Origin: Bufo bufo
Lineage: Eukaryota > Chordata > Amphibia > Anura > Bufonidae
Direction: 5' to 3'
Length of the DNA: 64,000 bases
Assembly: GCF_905171765.1 (NCBI RefSeq)
Contig: NC_053391.1
Span: 189,420,559-189,484,558 of the forward strand
A model generated the notes under the pieces. The model was not told the DNA's origin. It saw only the letters and a program-made list of their open reading frames with translations, and made no database searches. Made by a program: the position numbers and the translations under genes. Shown here piece after piece: positions 10,190 to 21,475 of the stretch (within the stretch, counting starts at the first letter, position 1; each line of letters begins with the position of its first letter).

Positions 10190-11516
10190 TTAAAGAGCAT
10201 CTGTCGGCAGATTTGCACCTATAAATAGTGTAGGGTGCGAATATTAAATTTTAATCGCAATTATCACCACTTTGAGAATTCGCGAAGATTTAGAATATAA
10301 TGCTATATGTTCGTATTCATGAATATTCTAGATTTTTTTTTCATCTGAACCCATGATCCCTCCCTGCTTCTTGCTTGTGGGCCAATGAGAAGGCTGCAAT
10401 GTCTTTGTCAGAGCTTAGCAACATCCCTAGCAGCCAATAGGAAAGTTGCCTACCCCTTACTATATAAGAACTTCCCCAGCAGCCCTTGTATGCAGTATTT
10501 TGCAGATCTGAGAGGAACAGCAGTGTCATCGCTGTGCTCCGTGCTTTCCACTCATTACATTAGATAGTTAGTTAGTTAGCTTATATATAATACAGATAGT
10601 TAGTGGGAGATAGTCAGTGTAGGTTATATCCCGATATAGTGTAGCTGATAGGTTCCAGTGCAGGGTGTTAGGTTCTGTGATGTCACAAGTTCACAACAAT
10701 ACTTAGTGTACCAATCAGTAATATATAGTCAGACCTGCTAAAATGTGAAGTTGCACATATTGCGCCAAAATATGCCCATCATTAATTGCCGATTTGCACA
10801 ATCGCGAATATATTGGAGCACTCTATCTGCATATAAAGCTATTGTAATGTTCTGCCGTGCCAACCATTTTCTCCAGTCTCAGGAGACTTCTAGCAGCTTA
10901 AAAAATTTTGCAAAAGTGACCCACGCCTGTATTGCGCGTGCATTACGCGAATATTACATTGCCGATTTTCGCAATCAAGAAACTAACGAATATTCGCCCA
11001 AATATTTGCGAAATATCGCAAATTCTAATATTGCCCCTGCCGCTCATCACTACCTATGAAACTGGCTGACCTGTTACATGTGCGCTTGGCAGGTGAAGGC
11101 ATCTGTGTTGGCCCCATGTTCATATGTGCCCGCATTGCTGAGAAAAATTATGTTTTAAATTGTGCAAATGAGCCTCTAGGAGCAATGAGGGCATTGCCGT
11201 TACACCTAGATGCTGTGCTCTCTCTGCAACTGCCCGGCCTTCTGCACTTTGTTTTGGCATGACTAGGCAGTGAAAATGGGATCACACCTTGTCCTGTCAA
11301 TCAAAGTGGAGAGGACGCAGAGGTTGCAGAGAGAGCAAAGCCTCTAGGTGTAACTGCAACACCCCCATTGCTCCTAGAGGCTCATTAACATAGATTACAA
11401 TACAGGTACATATGAACACAGGACCAACACAGATGTCTTCTTCTGCCAAGTACACATGGAACAGGTCAGCCAGCTTCATAGCTACTGTACAATTCTGCTG
11501 ACAAAAAAATACAGTC
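10190..11516. mobile_element. Palindromic MITE of the CATCTGTCAGCAGATTTG family, split by a hAT-like element
   Basis: The left end (gagcatctgtcggcagattt) and the right end (inverse complement near 11490-11510) are arms of the same family as 43472-43938. Internal arms with tgaaactggctgacctgtta at about 11056 and its inverse near 11470 confirm the palindrome. It is interrupted by the element at 10226-11052. Confidence 0.7.
10226..11052. mobile_element. hAT-like non-autonomous element with 8 bp duplication
   Basis: Target copies CCTATAAA (10218-10225) and CCTATGAA (11053-11060) differ at one base. The right end reads, as complement, TAGTGATGAGCGGCAGGGGC, the same start as the element at 19126-19310. 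The left end begins TAGTG and then appears to have lost several bases. The interior is rich in CGAATATT motifs and contains a short hydrophobic-looking but meaningless ORF. No transposase is present. Confidence 0.75.
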
Positions 11517-12360
11517 ACCTGCTCCTCACCTCTTCCTTACAGTGCAGAGGGCCTGTAAACTTCTGGACAGGGTCACGTATGTCTCTGAGGCCATTCACAT
11601 GCCGCTAGGTGACATGTCATCGCTGAGGCAAGTGATTGGCCTTAGCAGCACATGAGACCCCGAGGACTGGAAGGAGCATGGATCACTTGGCACGGTAACA
11701 AAGTGGCAGGTGGGTGATTTTTTCTACAGCACAGTAAACCAAATTAATGATCGCCGCCGCTTCCTGGTCCTTCTCGATACAGATTTGTGACCACTGCAGC
11801 CTACCACAGGATGTAGTGGATCACGGATGTGGCTTGTAATTGGTTAGGTAAGGATAACTTTTATTATTTTACACCATTCAGGTTTTTTTTATTTTAAGTG
11901 GCTGGGCAACCCCTTTAAGATTATATATCGATCCAAACATATTACTGGTGAGGGCTTTTAATCGCCATTTCCTAAACTCTAAGGGGCCATCCAAGCAGCA
12001 TTTTATACAGGCTGAATTTGGCACGGATTCAGCAACAAAAAGACTCTGGGCAGCAGCACTGACACCGTTTTCATTGAGAGGCCAAGAAAGGACATGTCCT
12101 TTATTGGTGCAGTTTGGGCAATAAACTGCGACCACATGAATGGCGGGGCGGCGTCTCTTTGAAGGCAATAGGAGGCAGTTTCCGCACCACTGCCTGAGCC
12201 GAATTCAGCCTGCAAAGAACGCCATGTGAATGGCTCCTTAAGAGAATGGATTATCAATAATTGAGATTATTTCAATTAGATTTGTATTATAAATATATTT
12301 TGGTTACTATTGATAAGTCTTCTGTAAATTAACTTTTCATCTATAAATACTATCTTCTAG
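11517..12360. other. DPT intron 3' portion with a small palindromic element
   Basis: Contains a 255 bp element at 11983-12237 with ends GGGGCCATCCA / TGAATGGCTCC flanked by TAA and TTA, and a lone aacccctttaa motif at about 11910. The intron ends with tatcttctag before 12361. Confidence 0.55.
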
Positions 12361-12427
12361 GGATCGCCAATGGAAATATATCGTTTGTCGAATGACAGAT
12401 TTTGACTGCGAATTTGAAAACTTCTAG
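12361..12427 (+). CDS. DPT: Dermatopontin, terminal coding exon
   Basis: Reads (R)DRQWKYIVCRMTDFDCEFENF and stops at TAG 12425-12427. This is the conserved dermatopontin C-terminus with the DR-x-W hexapeptide repeat and two Cys residues that form matrix-protein disulfides. Acceptor tatcttctag directly precedes it. Joining to the exon at 1630-1737 keeps the frame. Together the two exons give the last 57 or so residues. Confidence 0.93.
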
Positions 12428-13140
12428 AGAAAGCCCTAACACGATCTACAATCGATACTGAATGTTACAAAACCAGATTTCTATTTCAGTTTCTGCCTTT
12501 GCTTGTATGATTGTTTGTAGAAGTTCTGATATATATTGCTTTATGGCTACCTTCACACTGCAATGGCCGGCAACTCAGCGGCTGCCTAAAGATTTTCTGG
12601 GACAAAATAAGAAATATCCTTATGCCAAATAGTACAGATATAAAAGCACAACAATGACCACTTATCATGTTAATTACATACAAGCTAAATGTTGTCGTAA
12701 AATTTTTAGAATTCCTAGTATGTTGTATGATGTCATAAGTAAATGAAATGAATGCCAGCTCAGATAGATTACATTTTCCAATACGCACATATTATTACCA
12801 TTTATATCTTTACAAGATCTTATACAAGGTCAAGCTAGTGAATCAAAAAGTGGAGTTTGTGTTTTTAATGGAAGCCAGACACATCCCAGGTTTCCTTTTT
12901 CAATGACCTGTTTGGATAGACAGCTCCTCCATTTATGGCTGAACTAGTGAGTCCCAATGAGTTCTTTTAGGTTTTTTGGGGTTTTGTTTTCTTACTCCAT
13001 GTGATGTCCATGGGGCTTGCAGATCCCCTTTTTTTACTTTATATTTTCTCTGTGGCATGCAGGTTGGGAATCGAATGTAGGAATGTAAGAAATATAACAA
13101 ATTATGTACAAGCTAAAATAAAATACTTTCTATGGCTTTT
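12428..13140 (+). other. DPT: Probable DPT 3' untranslated region
   Basis: AT-rich sequence without coding signal follows the DPT stop. It contains a partial MITE-like phrase at about 12540 (ggctaccttcacactgcaa). The end is inferred from the signal at 13117-13122 and the T-rich sequence after it. Confidence 0.5.
13117..13122 (+). terminator. DPT: Candidate polyadenylation signal of DPT
   Basis: AATAAA about 690 bp after the DPT stop codon, followed within 40 bp by a T/GT-rich stretch. It is the first good signal on this strand after the stop. Unproven without transcripts. Confidence 0.5.
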
Positions 13141-14430
13141 TATCTTTATTCTTTGTTCCTTGTATTAGATACATAGAAAATGAACCCAGATTAGTTCTGT
13201 AACTACTTTTCTGCCATTCCCCTCTACCATCTAACCCAGCCGTCTACCAACCTGTGGCTGTTTCAGTGGGGGAAAGGCCAGGCATTCCATGAGCACGGCA
13301 GCCTCTTCCTAGGCCAGCGACGTCACCGTACATCGGTCATGTGGCCTAGTTGCAGCTCAGCCCCATTCAGGTCTATGTAGAACGCTTTGCTTGGGAGCCT
13401 GCAGTGCTCACCGGAGACCCGGTGTGGGCAGCGGCTCCCTGAAACAGCTGATCGATGGGATTCAGAACCCAGCCGATGTGATAATGATGACCTATCCTGA
13501 ACATAGGTCTTTATCTTTTCTAGGATAACCCCTTTATCTTACTGTTTATTAAAACAATACATGTGTGGGCAGTTACTGTACATAACGTAAAAAAATAATC
13601 ATGATACAGTTTTCGAGACATAAGACTTCACTTTCTTTAGCTTTACGTAATCGATACCATTAGTTATTACCTTTGGACATTTAGAATATTTGAAGTAAAC
13701 TTGTAACCTGAATGAGAACCACATGATGACTAACAGCTAACGGCATCATTACATGACATATCCACCCGGCCTCTGCTACTCATCATTTTTTTAGATATCA
13801 TATTAGGGATGATCGAATTTTATTTTTTGAAATTCGTTTGCTGGTTCGTGTTGTGGTTTTTACTGAATTGCGTTATGGATTCCGTTATCACAGACCATAA
13901 CACAATTCCATAATGGAATGCATAACGGAATGCCTTTAAAGGCAATCCGTTATAATAGTCTATGGCCAGCATAACGGATTCGTCTAGTCCCCTCCTGCAC
14001 AACAGAAACCGGACGGATCCGTTATGCAGGCCATAGACTTCTATTATGACGGAACGAATAACGGAATGCCTCTAAAGAACAACTACAAGAGATACCTGCC
14101 GCCACAGGGAGTATTCAAACATAGCTACAATGGTGCAGCCACCGGTTTCGTGCAACCGCAAGTCTCAGAAAACGTGTGCGACAAAAAACATTTGTTTGAC
14201 TAGTCTGCAAATTTGGCTGATGACTATTTTAGGGCTTTGATTTGGCTGTCACAGTCTCCAGTCGCAGTCACACAGATAATGGTATCTGATAGCAAAGGCT
14301 CGTGCAACTAGTGACCTCGAACCAACAATCTGTTGGATTTTTGAGAGTGTCATGTCACAGCAGATCATATGATGCACTGCAACTCCATTGACAATAATTA
14401 GACACTTGTTGCCGGATGGGCGCAGCCCTA
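13141..14430. other. Intergenic, with a palindromic repeat
   Basis: Between the convergent genes. About 13805-14080 holds internal inverted copies of a ttatggattccgttat/ataacggaatgcc motif and starts with tagggatgatcgaatttt, suggesting a hAT-like MITE; its ends were not resolved. The rest looks unremarkable. Confidence 0.45.
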
Positions 14431-14765
14431 AAGGGAACCTGTCAACATGAAAATGCAAATCAATCTATAGGCAGCATTTTATAGAGCAGGAGGAGCTGAT
14501 TCTGGTCTTTTAAGTCAAGGAGGTGGTCCTATCAGTGACTGACAGCCTGTTCTCTATGACTGTGTATACAGAGGTAGCTGTCAATCTCTGATAAGACCGC
14601 CTCCTTGACTTCAAAGCCCAAAATGAACAGGAAATTAAATGAAAAATAATACGTTTTACTGAATCTTTCCCCATAAAACTAAATATCTATCTGCTCAGCT
14701 CCTTGTGCTCTATAACATGCTGCCTGCAGCTCAGACACCCGATTCAACGTGACAGGTTCCCTTTA
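14431..14765. repeat. Palindromic MITE, AAGGGAACCTGTCA ends
   Basis: Left end AAGGGAACCTGTCAAC and right end GTGACAGGTTCCCTT are inverted copies, and inner arms share gaggagctgattc/ctcagctcctt. A lone right end of the same family is at about 18770-18832. Non-coding. Confidence 0.75.
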
Positions 14766-14989
14766 ATGCTGCAGATTTTTTTTATATCGGAATATTGCAA
14801 AAAAATCCTGGAAGCAGGAAAGGGGATTCGGTTTTAACAAATCTCATTTAAGCACTGCAGACATTTCCAGCAACAAAATCTGAAGTGTATCAGTTTATGT
14901 TGTGGATTTCTGCCATTGATTCCAGATTTAGCCAAGGGCAAATCTGCAGGCTATCAGCACTGAAACGCACACTAGTGCCCATACCCTAA

Positions 14990-15284
14990 GGGCTCATGCA
15001 TACGACCGCACCGTGCTTTTGCGGTCTACAGATTGCGGATCTGCAAAACACAGATGCTGGCTGTGTGCATTCCGCAATTTGAGGAACAGAATGGGTGGCC
15101 CATGATAGAAATGCCTATTCTTGTCCACAAAACAGACAAGAATAGGATATGTTCTATTCTTTTTGTGGGGCCACGGAACGGAGCAACGGACGCGGACAGC
15201 ACACGGAGGGCTGTCCGCATCTTTTTGCAGCCCCATTGAAGTGAATGGGTCCGCATCTGAGCCGCAAAAAATGTGGATGAGCCC
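14990..15284. repeat. PIF/Harbinger-like MITE, GGGCTCATGC ends
   Basis: GGGCTCATGCATACG and the inverse GGATGAGCCC bound a 295 bp palindromic unit; flanks are TAA (14987-14989) and TTA (15285-15287), a 3 bp TWA duplication typical of PIF/Harbinger. The interior arms are inverted copies of a fraction of 'ggtctgcatt'-type CG-rich sequence. Confidence 0.8.
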
Positions 15285-15865
15285 TTAAGCAGAGATCAGA
15301 TGGAGGTCAGGATAGGCAGCAGACAAGACAATGAGGTTAGGAAAACAAGCCATAAGTGACTGTAGGTTTAGCTGCACATTAAAACACACTGGAACCGAAT
15401 GGACCTTATTGCTCAGGTCCAGGCTGCCTGCACACAAGTGCGGGTAAATGCACATAAGATCCGCACAAATTTCCGTGCGGACTTATGTGCATTTCTGCAA
15501 CATAGCCGCAGCCAAATTGGTGCGGATTAGATGTGGTTTTGCTGCAGACCTTACTCTTCATTGGAAAAGGGGGAAATCCACTGCTAAAACCGCAAACATA
15601 ATTGACATGATGCAGATCTGCACAGAAAAAAATAATAATCTGAAAATGTATTTAATATACACATATGCACCTTGCTGGTACCATATTACACGGCATTTTA
15701 GTACCTGAGGTAGTTTTGCGGATGTATGCATCGTCCCATTGAATTGAATGGGTCAGCATGCGGTCATCTTTAAAAGTGGGGAAAAAAATATTGTGTGCAT
15801 GAGCCCTTAGTGAAGTGAGCTACTGCTCCAGAGACTTGGGAGGGGAGGCTTAGTTATACTTTTAA
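15285..15865. other. Intergenic with a second CG-rich palindromic fragment
   Basis: About 15420-15790 contains gcacacaagtgcgggtaaat and an internal inversion around 15455-15490, ending in tgcatgagcccttag, so it is probably a diverged member of the GGGCTCATGC family. No coding sequence. Confidence 0.4.
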
Positions 15866-16566
15866 AGAGGTTCTCACGAAAAATATTCTAGTTTTCAAAC
15901 CAGCACCTGTATCTGAATACTTTTGTAATTGCATGTAATTAAAAATGTAGTATAGTCACTGAGTTATTCAGTAAAATCTATCTGTATAGTGCCAGCTGCT
16001 GTTTGTTCTTTTTCTTACTTCTTTTTTCGGCCCACTGAGATGGCCGCACATGCTCAGTTTCATCCTTCAACTGCCTCCTGCGCTGTGATCGGAAGCTGAG
16101 ACACACCTCCTGAGCTGTGATCGGGAGAGAGCTCCAGCAGAATGGACCCACCCCCTGAGCTCCAGCAGAATGGACCCACCCCCTGAGCTCCAGCAGAATG
16201 GACCCACCCCCTGAGCTCCAGCAGAATGGACACCCCCCCTGAGCTCCAGCAGAATGGACACCCCCCCTGAGCTCCAGCAGAATGGACACCCCCCCTGAGC
16301 TCCAGCAGAATGGACACACCCCCTGAGCTGCAGCAGAATGGACACGCCTCCTGAGCTGCAGCAGAATGGACACGCCTCCTGAGCTGCAGCAGAAAGGACA
16401 CTCCCCTTGAGCTGTCAGCTTGATATAAATCTAGCAGAGGAATGAATGTGGAGATCTCTGGCTCCATGTGAGGTACAGGGCTGGGTCTAGCGTTGTTTGA
16501 AAGAGACAGTCATGTACTACATGATGTATGATTTTAATTTTTTACATGAATCATGGGATAACCCCT
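15866..16566. mobile_element. TTAA-flanked MITE containing a minisatellite
   Basis: TTAA at 15862-15865 and 16567-16570. Ends are AGAGGTTCTCACG and GGGATAACCCCT, matching the AGGGGTT(N)TCC family. The middle holds the tandem array at 16129-16411. Confidence 0.7.
16129..16411. repeat. 27-28 bp minisatellite, about 10 units
   Basis: Units of the form gagctccagcagaatgga followed by a C-rich tail (caccccccct or cccaccccct). Because the period is near 27, long frames appear on the minus strand with repeated SILLELRG-type peptides; these are artefacts of the repeat. Confidence 0.9.
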
Positions 16567-16922
16567 TTAATATATATTGGCAAGTTTAATAATGGTATTA
16601 AAAGTTTACGAGAAGGTGAAACAAGTAGGATGCAATTGGGCAGATCACTTAAAGGGTCATCCAAGACCATAATAAAATTGGTAAAGGCAGGCAATGTGAT
16701 AAAATAAAGAACCAATGCAAACCTGTTCGATCCATGCTGGAATTTGTTTACTTGGCTGCAGCAATAATATGCATGTCCACACGTGATGGCTGCAACCATA
16801 TCACTGGATCATTCTGAAGCCTTACAAGTCATAACTGCAGCCAAGTAAATAAATACCGGTGAGGAGCAATGGAGCAGCAGTGCTGGAGCTACAGGGGATT
16901 TAAGAAGTAAGCATTAGTTTAA

Positions 16923-17285
16923 GGGGTTATCCAACTCTTTGTAACTGAATACCTATCCTCCAGATAGCTCATCAGTATATGATCGGTGCGGGTCCAACAC
17001 CTGGGACCCCCACTGATCAGCCGTTTGAGAAGGCACCACAACCTTCTTGCTATTAACCCTAGGCCAATGTCACAACCATTGGTCACATGGCCTAGGCACA
17101 GGTCAGCCCCTTTCAAGTGTGCGTGGGCCAACGTGGCCATGATGCCCCAGGCCTAGTGTAAGAGGCGAGAAGGCTGCGGCTCTGAGAGGTGCATCGGGGG
17201 CCTTCTCAAACAGCTGATCGGCAGGGGTATTAGGTGTCAAACCCCACCGATCAGATGCTGATGTACAAAGAGTTGTAAAACTCCT
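16923..17285. repeat. TTAA-flanked palindromic MITE
   Basis: TTAA at 16919-16922 and 17286-17289. Ends GGGGTTATCCAACTCTTTGTA and TACAAAGAGTTGTAAAACTCC are inverted copies; inner arms share cactgatcagccgtttgaga. Confidence 0.8.
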
Positions 17286-17344
17286 TTAATTTTTCTGTCA
17301 CAATGCAGGCCTTTGACCAATTATTTTTATGATCTCAGACAATG

Positions 17345-17740
17345 ATTCAAGGGGTTATTGTAGAATTTTGATATCAATGGCCTATCCTCAGGATAGACCA
17401 TCAATATCACATAGGTGGGGGTCCGTCGCCTCAAATTGCCACCAATCAGCTGGTTGTGAGTAGCATGGGCACCAGAACTGCACAGCTCTGTCCACTGTGT
17501 AGTGGATGGAACTGAATACTGCACTGCTTCTCCTATTCACTCGAACCAGACCAGCACTGCAGAAACCAGCATCCTCCGATGCACCATAGACAGATTTGTG
17601 CAGTTTTCTGCCTACGTCCAGCACAGGAGCTGCTCTCGAATAGCTTATCTTCAGGGATGCGGTAGTCGAACCTTAGCCAGCCTCATACTGATGGTCTAGC
17701 CTAAAGATAGGTCATCAATATCAAAATTCTAGAAAACATC
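17345..17740. repeat. Palindromic MITE, GAATTTTGATATCAATGGCC arms
   Basis: Left aaggggttattgtagaattt and right tatcaaaattctagaaaac form inverted ends, with tggcctatcctcaggataga as an inner motif. A one-ended relative is at 25514-25590. Non-coding. Confidence 0.7.
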
Positions 17741-17849
17741 TTAGAGCACAGAAGAGTGCCTTGAGATTTTCCATGAAATTTCATTTTTTTTTCATACTGC
17801 TCTTACTGGTTTACAATAAAAAGCCGAACATTTGTAAAGTACAAAACAT

Positions 17850-18112
17850 GTTTTATTAAGAAATAAAATGATGCATTTGGAATGCTCTGAAATGTGCACA
17901 TATTTACAGGTACAGTACGTAAAAACCAAACTACATGCAAACAAATGTAATACAAAACACACCGTTCAAACTTGGCAGCCAAAAATACATAATTCAAAAG
18001 TACTTATAAAATATAAGGCAACAATAACATACTCATGTAACAATCCATTAATACCAAACCACTTTAGATCTAGTTCTTGTTTGGAGTCCCCTCATTGAAT
18101 TCTGTCAACCTG
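17850..18112 (-). other. Possible terminal exon or 3' UTR of a minus-strand transcript
   Basis: On the minus strand, a pyrimidine-rich acceptor (ataagttttttgcag) precedes a region that looks like a typical vertebrate 3' UTR and ends with AATAAA near 17857-17852 followed by a GT-rich stretch. One frame after the acceptor gives only LTEFNEGTPNKN before a stop, which I do not recognise. It could be a distal GPR161 3' UTR exon, an unrelated transcript, or chance. Confidence 0.25.
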
Positions 18113-19125
18113 CAAAAAACTTATTTGAAGACCTACAATGTCATGTGAATTAGACTTTGACAGAAGATGAAAGATCCTGGTAGCAACAGCCACCAACTCT
18201 ACCTTGTATATGGCTGACTGTGACATCTTCCCACAGCTGTAGGTCATTCTGAATGAGCAAAATAACTATATCCAAAGCATTGCACGTATGTGGTTGTGGT
18301 GTGTTCTTGTAGTCACCTTAAAGGGGTTCTCCGGCAAAGATTTAAAATAGCCGTCTGTCCGAGAATGTGCGCAGGACTGGTCAACTTCACTTGCAGAGCT
18401 GCCTAGGGGGTTGAGGGGGAAAGGCCTCACTACACTGCTCTAGAATAGATGGTATCCTGCCTATGATATGCCATCATGGCTGAGCAGCCTAACAGGAAAA
18501 CTCTCAAGTGCTAAAGTGAAGTGGTCTTGATCAATCCCGGTATCCCCCATAGTCTTTTCTGAAAAGATTTAGTATTATTTGTAATTTATTCATTTATAAT
18601 ACTGCTCATTCTTGGCTTTGAAGTCAACGAGGCTGATTGACGGTGTTCCCTCTATGACTGTGTATACAGAGATAGCTAGAAATCACTGATAGGAGATCAG
18701 AGATTTAACCGATTAAATTGCAAGCTATACTGAATCTTTTCTCACAAAGATTTATCAACCTGTGTATTCTCCTGCTAGATGACATGCTGCCTGTAGAATG
18801 CAGTGCATTTTCATGGTGACCGGTTCCCTTTATGTAAGGGCATGTATACAGGGCTGAAGATCTTCACATTTGTATAAGTAGCATGTACAGAGCTTGAAAA
18901 TTAATTTAGGAGGCAGGAGCAGATGTTAAAAATCGGTGACAGATCATGTTTGGTTTTAGGACTAGGAGCTAAATTACAGATGTTGCAGAATTCTGGGAAG
19001 CCCACTACAGACTTTACCATATTTCCTTTGGTGATTGCCGTTCATTTACAGTCTGCTATAAAATGCAACCGGTGGGGTGGGGGAAGGTACCATACACACA
19101 GACACTGGTGCCAAGGTCTCATATT
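18113..19125. other. Intergenic, scattered MITE ends
   Basis: Contains a TTAAAGGGGTTCTCCGGC end at about 18319 without a matching partner, and a right end of the AAGGGAACC family at about 18770-18832. Nothing coding seen. Confidence 0.4.
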
Positions 19126-19310
19126 TAGTGATGAGCGAACTTGTGTTTTCAGGTTCGGCGTACAAGGTTTGGGTTCTCTAAGAATTCTGTTATGGATTCC
19201 GCTACCACGGATCATAAGTTATGGTCCGTGGCAGTGGAATCCATATCGGAATTCTTAGATAACCCGGACCTTGTACGCCGAACATGAAAACACAAGTTCG
19301 CTCATCCCTA
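19126..19310. mobile_element. hAT-like palindromic MITE
   Basis: A 185 bp near-perfect palindrome with ends TAGTGATGAGCGAACTTGTG and the inverse (CATCCCTA terminus), flanked by exact 8 bp copies CTCATATT at 19118-19125 and 19311-19318. The 8 bp duplication and TAG start are hAT-like. No transposase is encoded. Confidence 0.88.
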
Positions 19311-21059
19311 CTCATATTGCTAAACTAAACTCAGGAACCAAATAGCCAACATGACCAATTTGGGTTGTCTTCTATTGACGTCTATTACTGGTCCACTGAA
19401 AAGAGAAAGTGGTCTGGAGTAGTGTACCTTTAAAATCTACAGCATTTTGTTCACCCCTGCTGCAGCTTTTCATGCGGCAAATCCACAGCTACCAGCAAGG
19501 TGGATGAGAATTTCAGACTTCTCCTCCACATGCTGCGTAAAATAAAACGCAGCAGCAAAACTGCGGTATTGCAGATTTGAAATCTGCAGCATGTCAATTT
19601 ATACAGTGGATTTCTCCCTTTTCAATGGAGAGGGGGAAATCTGCTGGCTTTTCCGCAGCAAAAACCACATGCGTTTTTTGGTGTTGAAATACAGCAAAAA
19701 ACGCAGATTTTTCCACTGGATCTTCAGTCACCTACTCTGCCGAAGATTACTTTCTACATGCAAGAAAATGTTTTTTTTTTTTTTCATGAGCTCAGTGGAG
19801 GAACTGACACTTTATGATTACAATGACTGAAAGTGAAGAACTGTGGACACTTCTAGACATCCTGCTAACTACGGCCATATCTCTGTACTTATGGCCATCT
19901 TTACTGATTGAATAATGAATGTTCAAAGCCTTCTCCAGTCCATAAAACTGTACCATGAAAACCTAACCTTGTACTCGGGCACTGGTTCTGTACTCTGCAG
20001 AAGTCAAGTAAAGAGGGATGAAGCATGTAAAGGCGCGTTTACACTGTGCTGACTGGCAGGCAATTATCGGGAAGGAAGTTTTCCTTGCTGACAATTGCCT
20101 GCTTGTCAGTGGAGGCAATGATCACCTCCACTGTGTGAGGGCAATAGATGGCCACTGCTATCATTCCTCCTCATACAAATTCATTGTTTCTGTTTATACG
20201 GAAAGATCTGGTGCACAGAAACGATGATTGATGTGTCCGCACAAACAATTATTTCACCTGATGAAAGAGCGTTTTTCTCATTCATTGGCATCATTACACG
20301 GGCAGATTATTGGGAACGAGCATACGAACATTTATTCTCAATTATCTGCCCAACAAGTAGGCAATGTAAAGGAAGCAATATATTGCAATCTACATTTGTA
20401 ATACTTTAAACAATGTAGTCATTTCTTAGCATAGAGATAGCTGGTAATGCAGTGAGGAACTCTGCCTTGATGCACAGTGGATGGTGCCAGAACAAAAATA
20501 TGCCAACCAGAGAGCAAACAATTGCTTATCACCACAACATTGCAGCCCAGAAAATGTCTGTCTATGTTGTTCTGAAATACATATTTAATAATACACTATA
20601 GGTATGGTAAAATGAAATACCATGATGGTGCATGGTGGCTGTTGTTGCAATACTGTGCTTGTGGGTTGGTGGGGCCAGGTGCCACAGGGGCTTAGTCAAG
20701 CAGGGGTGATCTTGGGCTGCTGGGTCTTACCACCTGCAGATGCCATGTGGTGCTGCCTCAATTCAGAAGAGGCCACCTTGACATGGTGAGTGGGCCTATG
20801 CACTTTGATTAAAATGTATACTAAGTGCCTCAAAAGAGAAGTTTATTAACTATGCTGAGAAGCATAACAAGGCTGTGCGATCCATGTCTTTTTTTTTCTT
20901 CTACAAATTGGTATGGCAAAATAAAATCATCACGTGCGCAACAGCTCCAGTCACAAAGGAGACATGGAGAACCCTGTTCTCATCATCAGTGGGGGTCCCA
21001 GCCTTCGAACCCTGAGTAATCATACATTTATTACCTGCCCTGTGGATAAGTGATAAATG
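19311..21059. other. Intergenic with diverged palindromic repeats
   Basis: About 20030-20370 has inverted arms (gcgtttacactgtgctgac, ggcaattatcgggaa / ctcaattatctgcc) of another non-autonomous family; 19440-19740 has CG-poor repeat of the aatctgcagc/gcagattt type. No gene recognised. Confidence 0.4.
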
Positions 21060-21475
21060 TTTCTTACAAAAAACAAAAAAACCTTGCGGTTATAATGGAT
21101 TTTTAGGTAAGTGCAATCAGCCTGCCTGCTGAAACAGAAGATTCATACTTACCTGCTCCTCCGATCCCCACCCTGTTTATAGCCAGTGGTGCATGGACAT
21201 GGTCACATGCACGGCTCCAGCCAATGACTGGCTTCAACGATAACATGCTGCTTGTGGCCACATCATCGCTGCAGCCAGTCATTGGCTGGAGCGGTGCATT
21301 TGACCATGCCCATGCAAAACCAGATGTAGACAGTGCGAAGATCAGTAGATGGAGTCTGCGGAGGTAGCGCGATGGAGCAGAGTGGTGGGGAGCAGATAAG
21401 GGGACCTTCTGTTTCAGCAGGCAGGCTGCAGGCACTTGCTTAAAAATAATTATTAACTGAAAACCCCTTTAAGGG
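21060..21475. repeat. Palindromic MITE ending in a TTAA-type AACCCC terminus
   Basis: Arms share gtgcaatcagcctgcctgct, aacagaaga and, nearer the centre, ccagccaatgactggct/agccagtcattggctgg. The right end is aaaaccccTTTAAGG. Opposed ORFs here arise from the palindrome. Confidence 0.65.

Noticed and set aside
15978..16467. Overlapping minus-strand frames of 92-135 residues with repeated SILLELRG-type peptides
   Set aside because: They are translations of a 27-28 bp minisatellite inside a MITE; no start, splice site or homology supports a protein.
18130..18270. Candidate small exon on the minus strand with DLQLWEDVTVSHIQ
   Set aside because: It has a fair acceptor and donor, but I found no matching protein family and the frame to the next segment stops at once.
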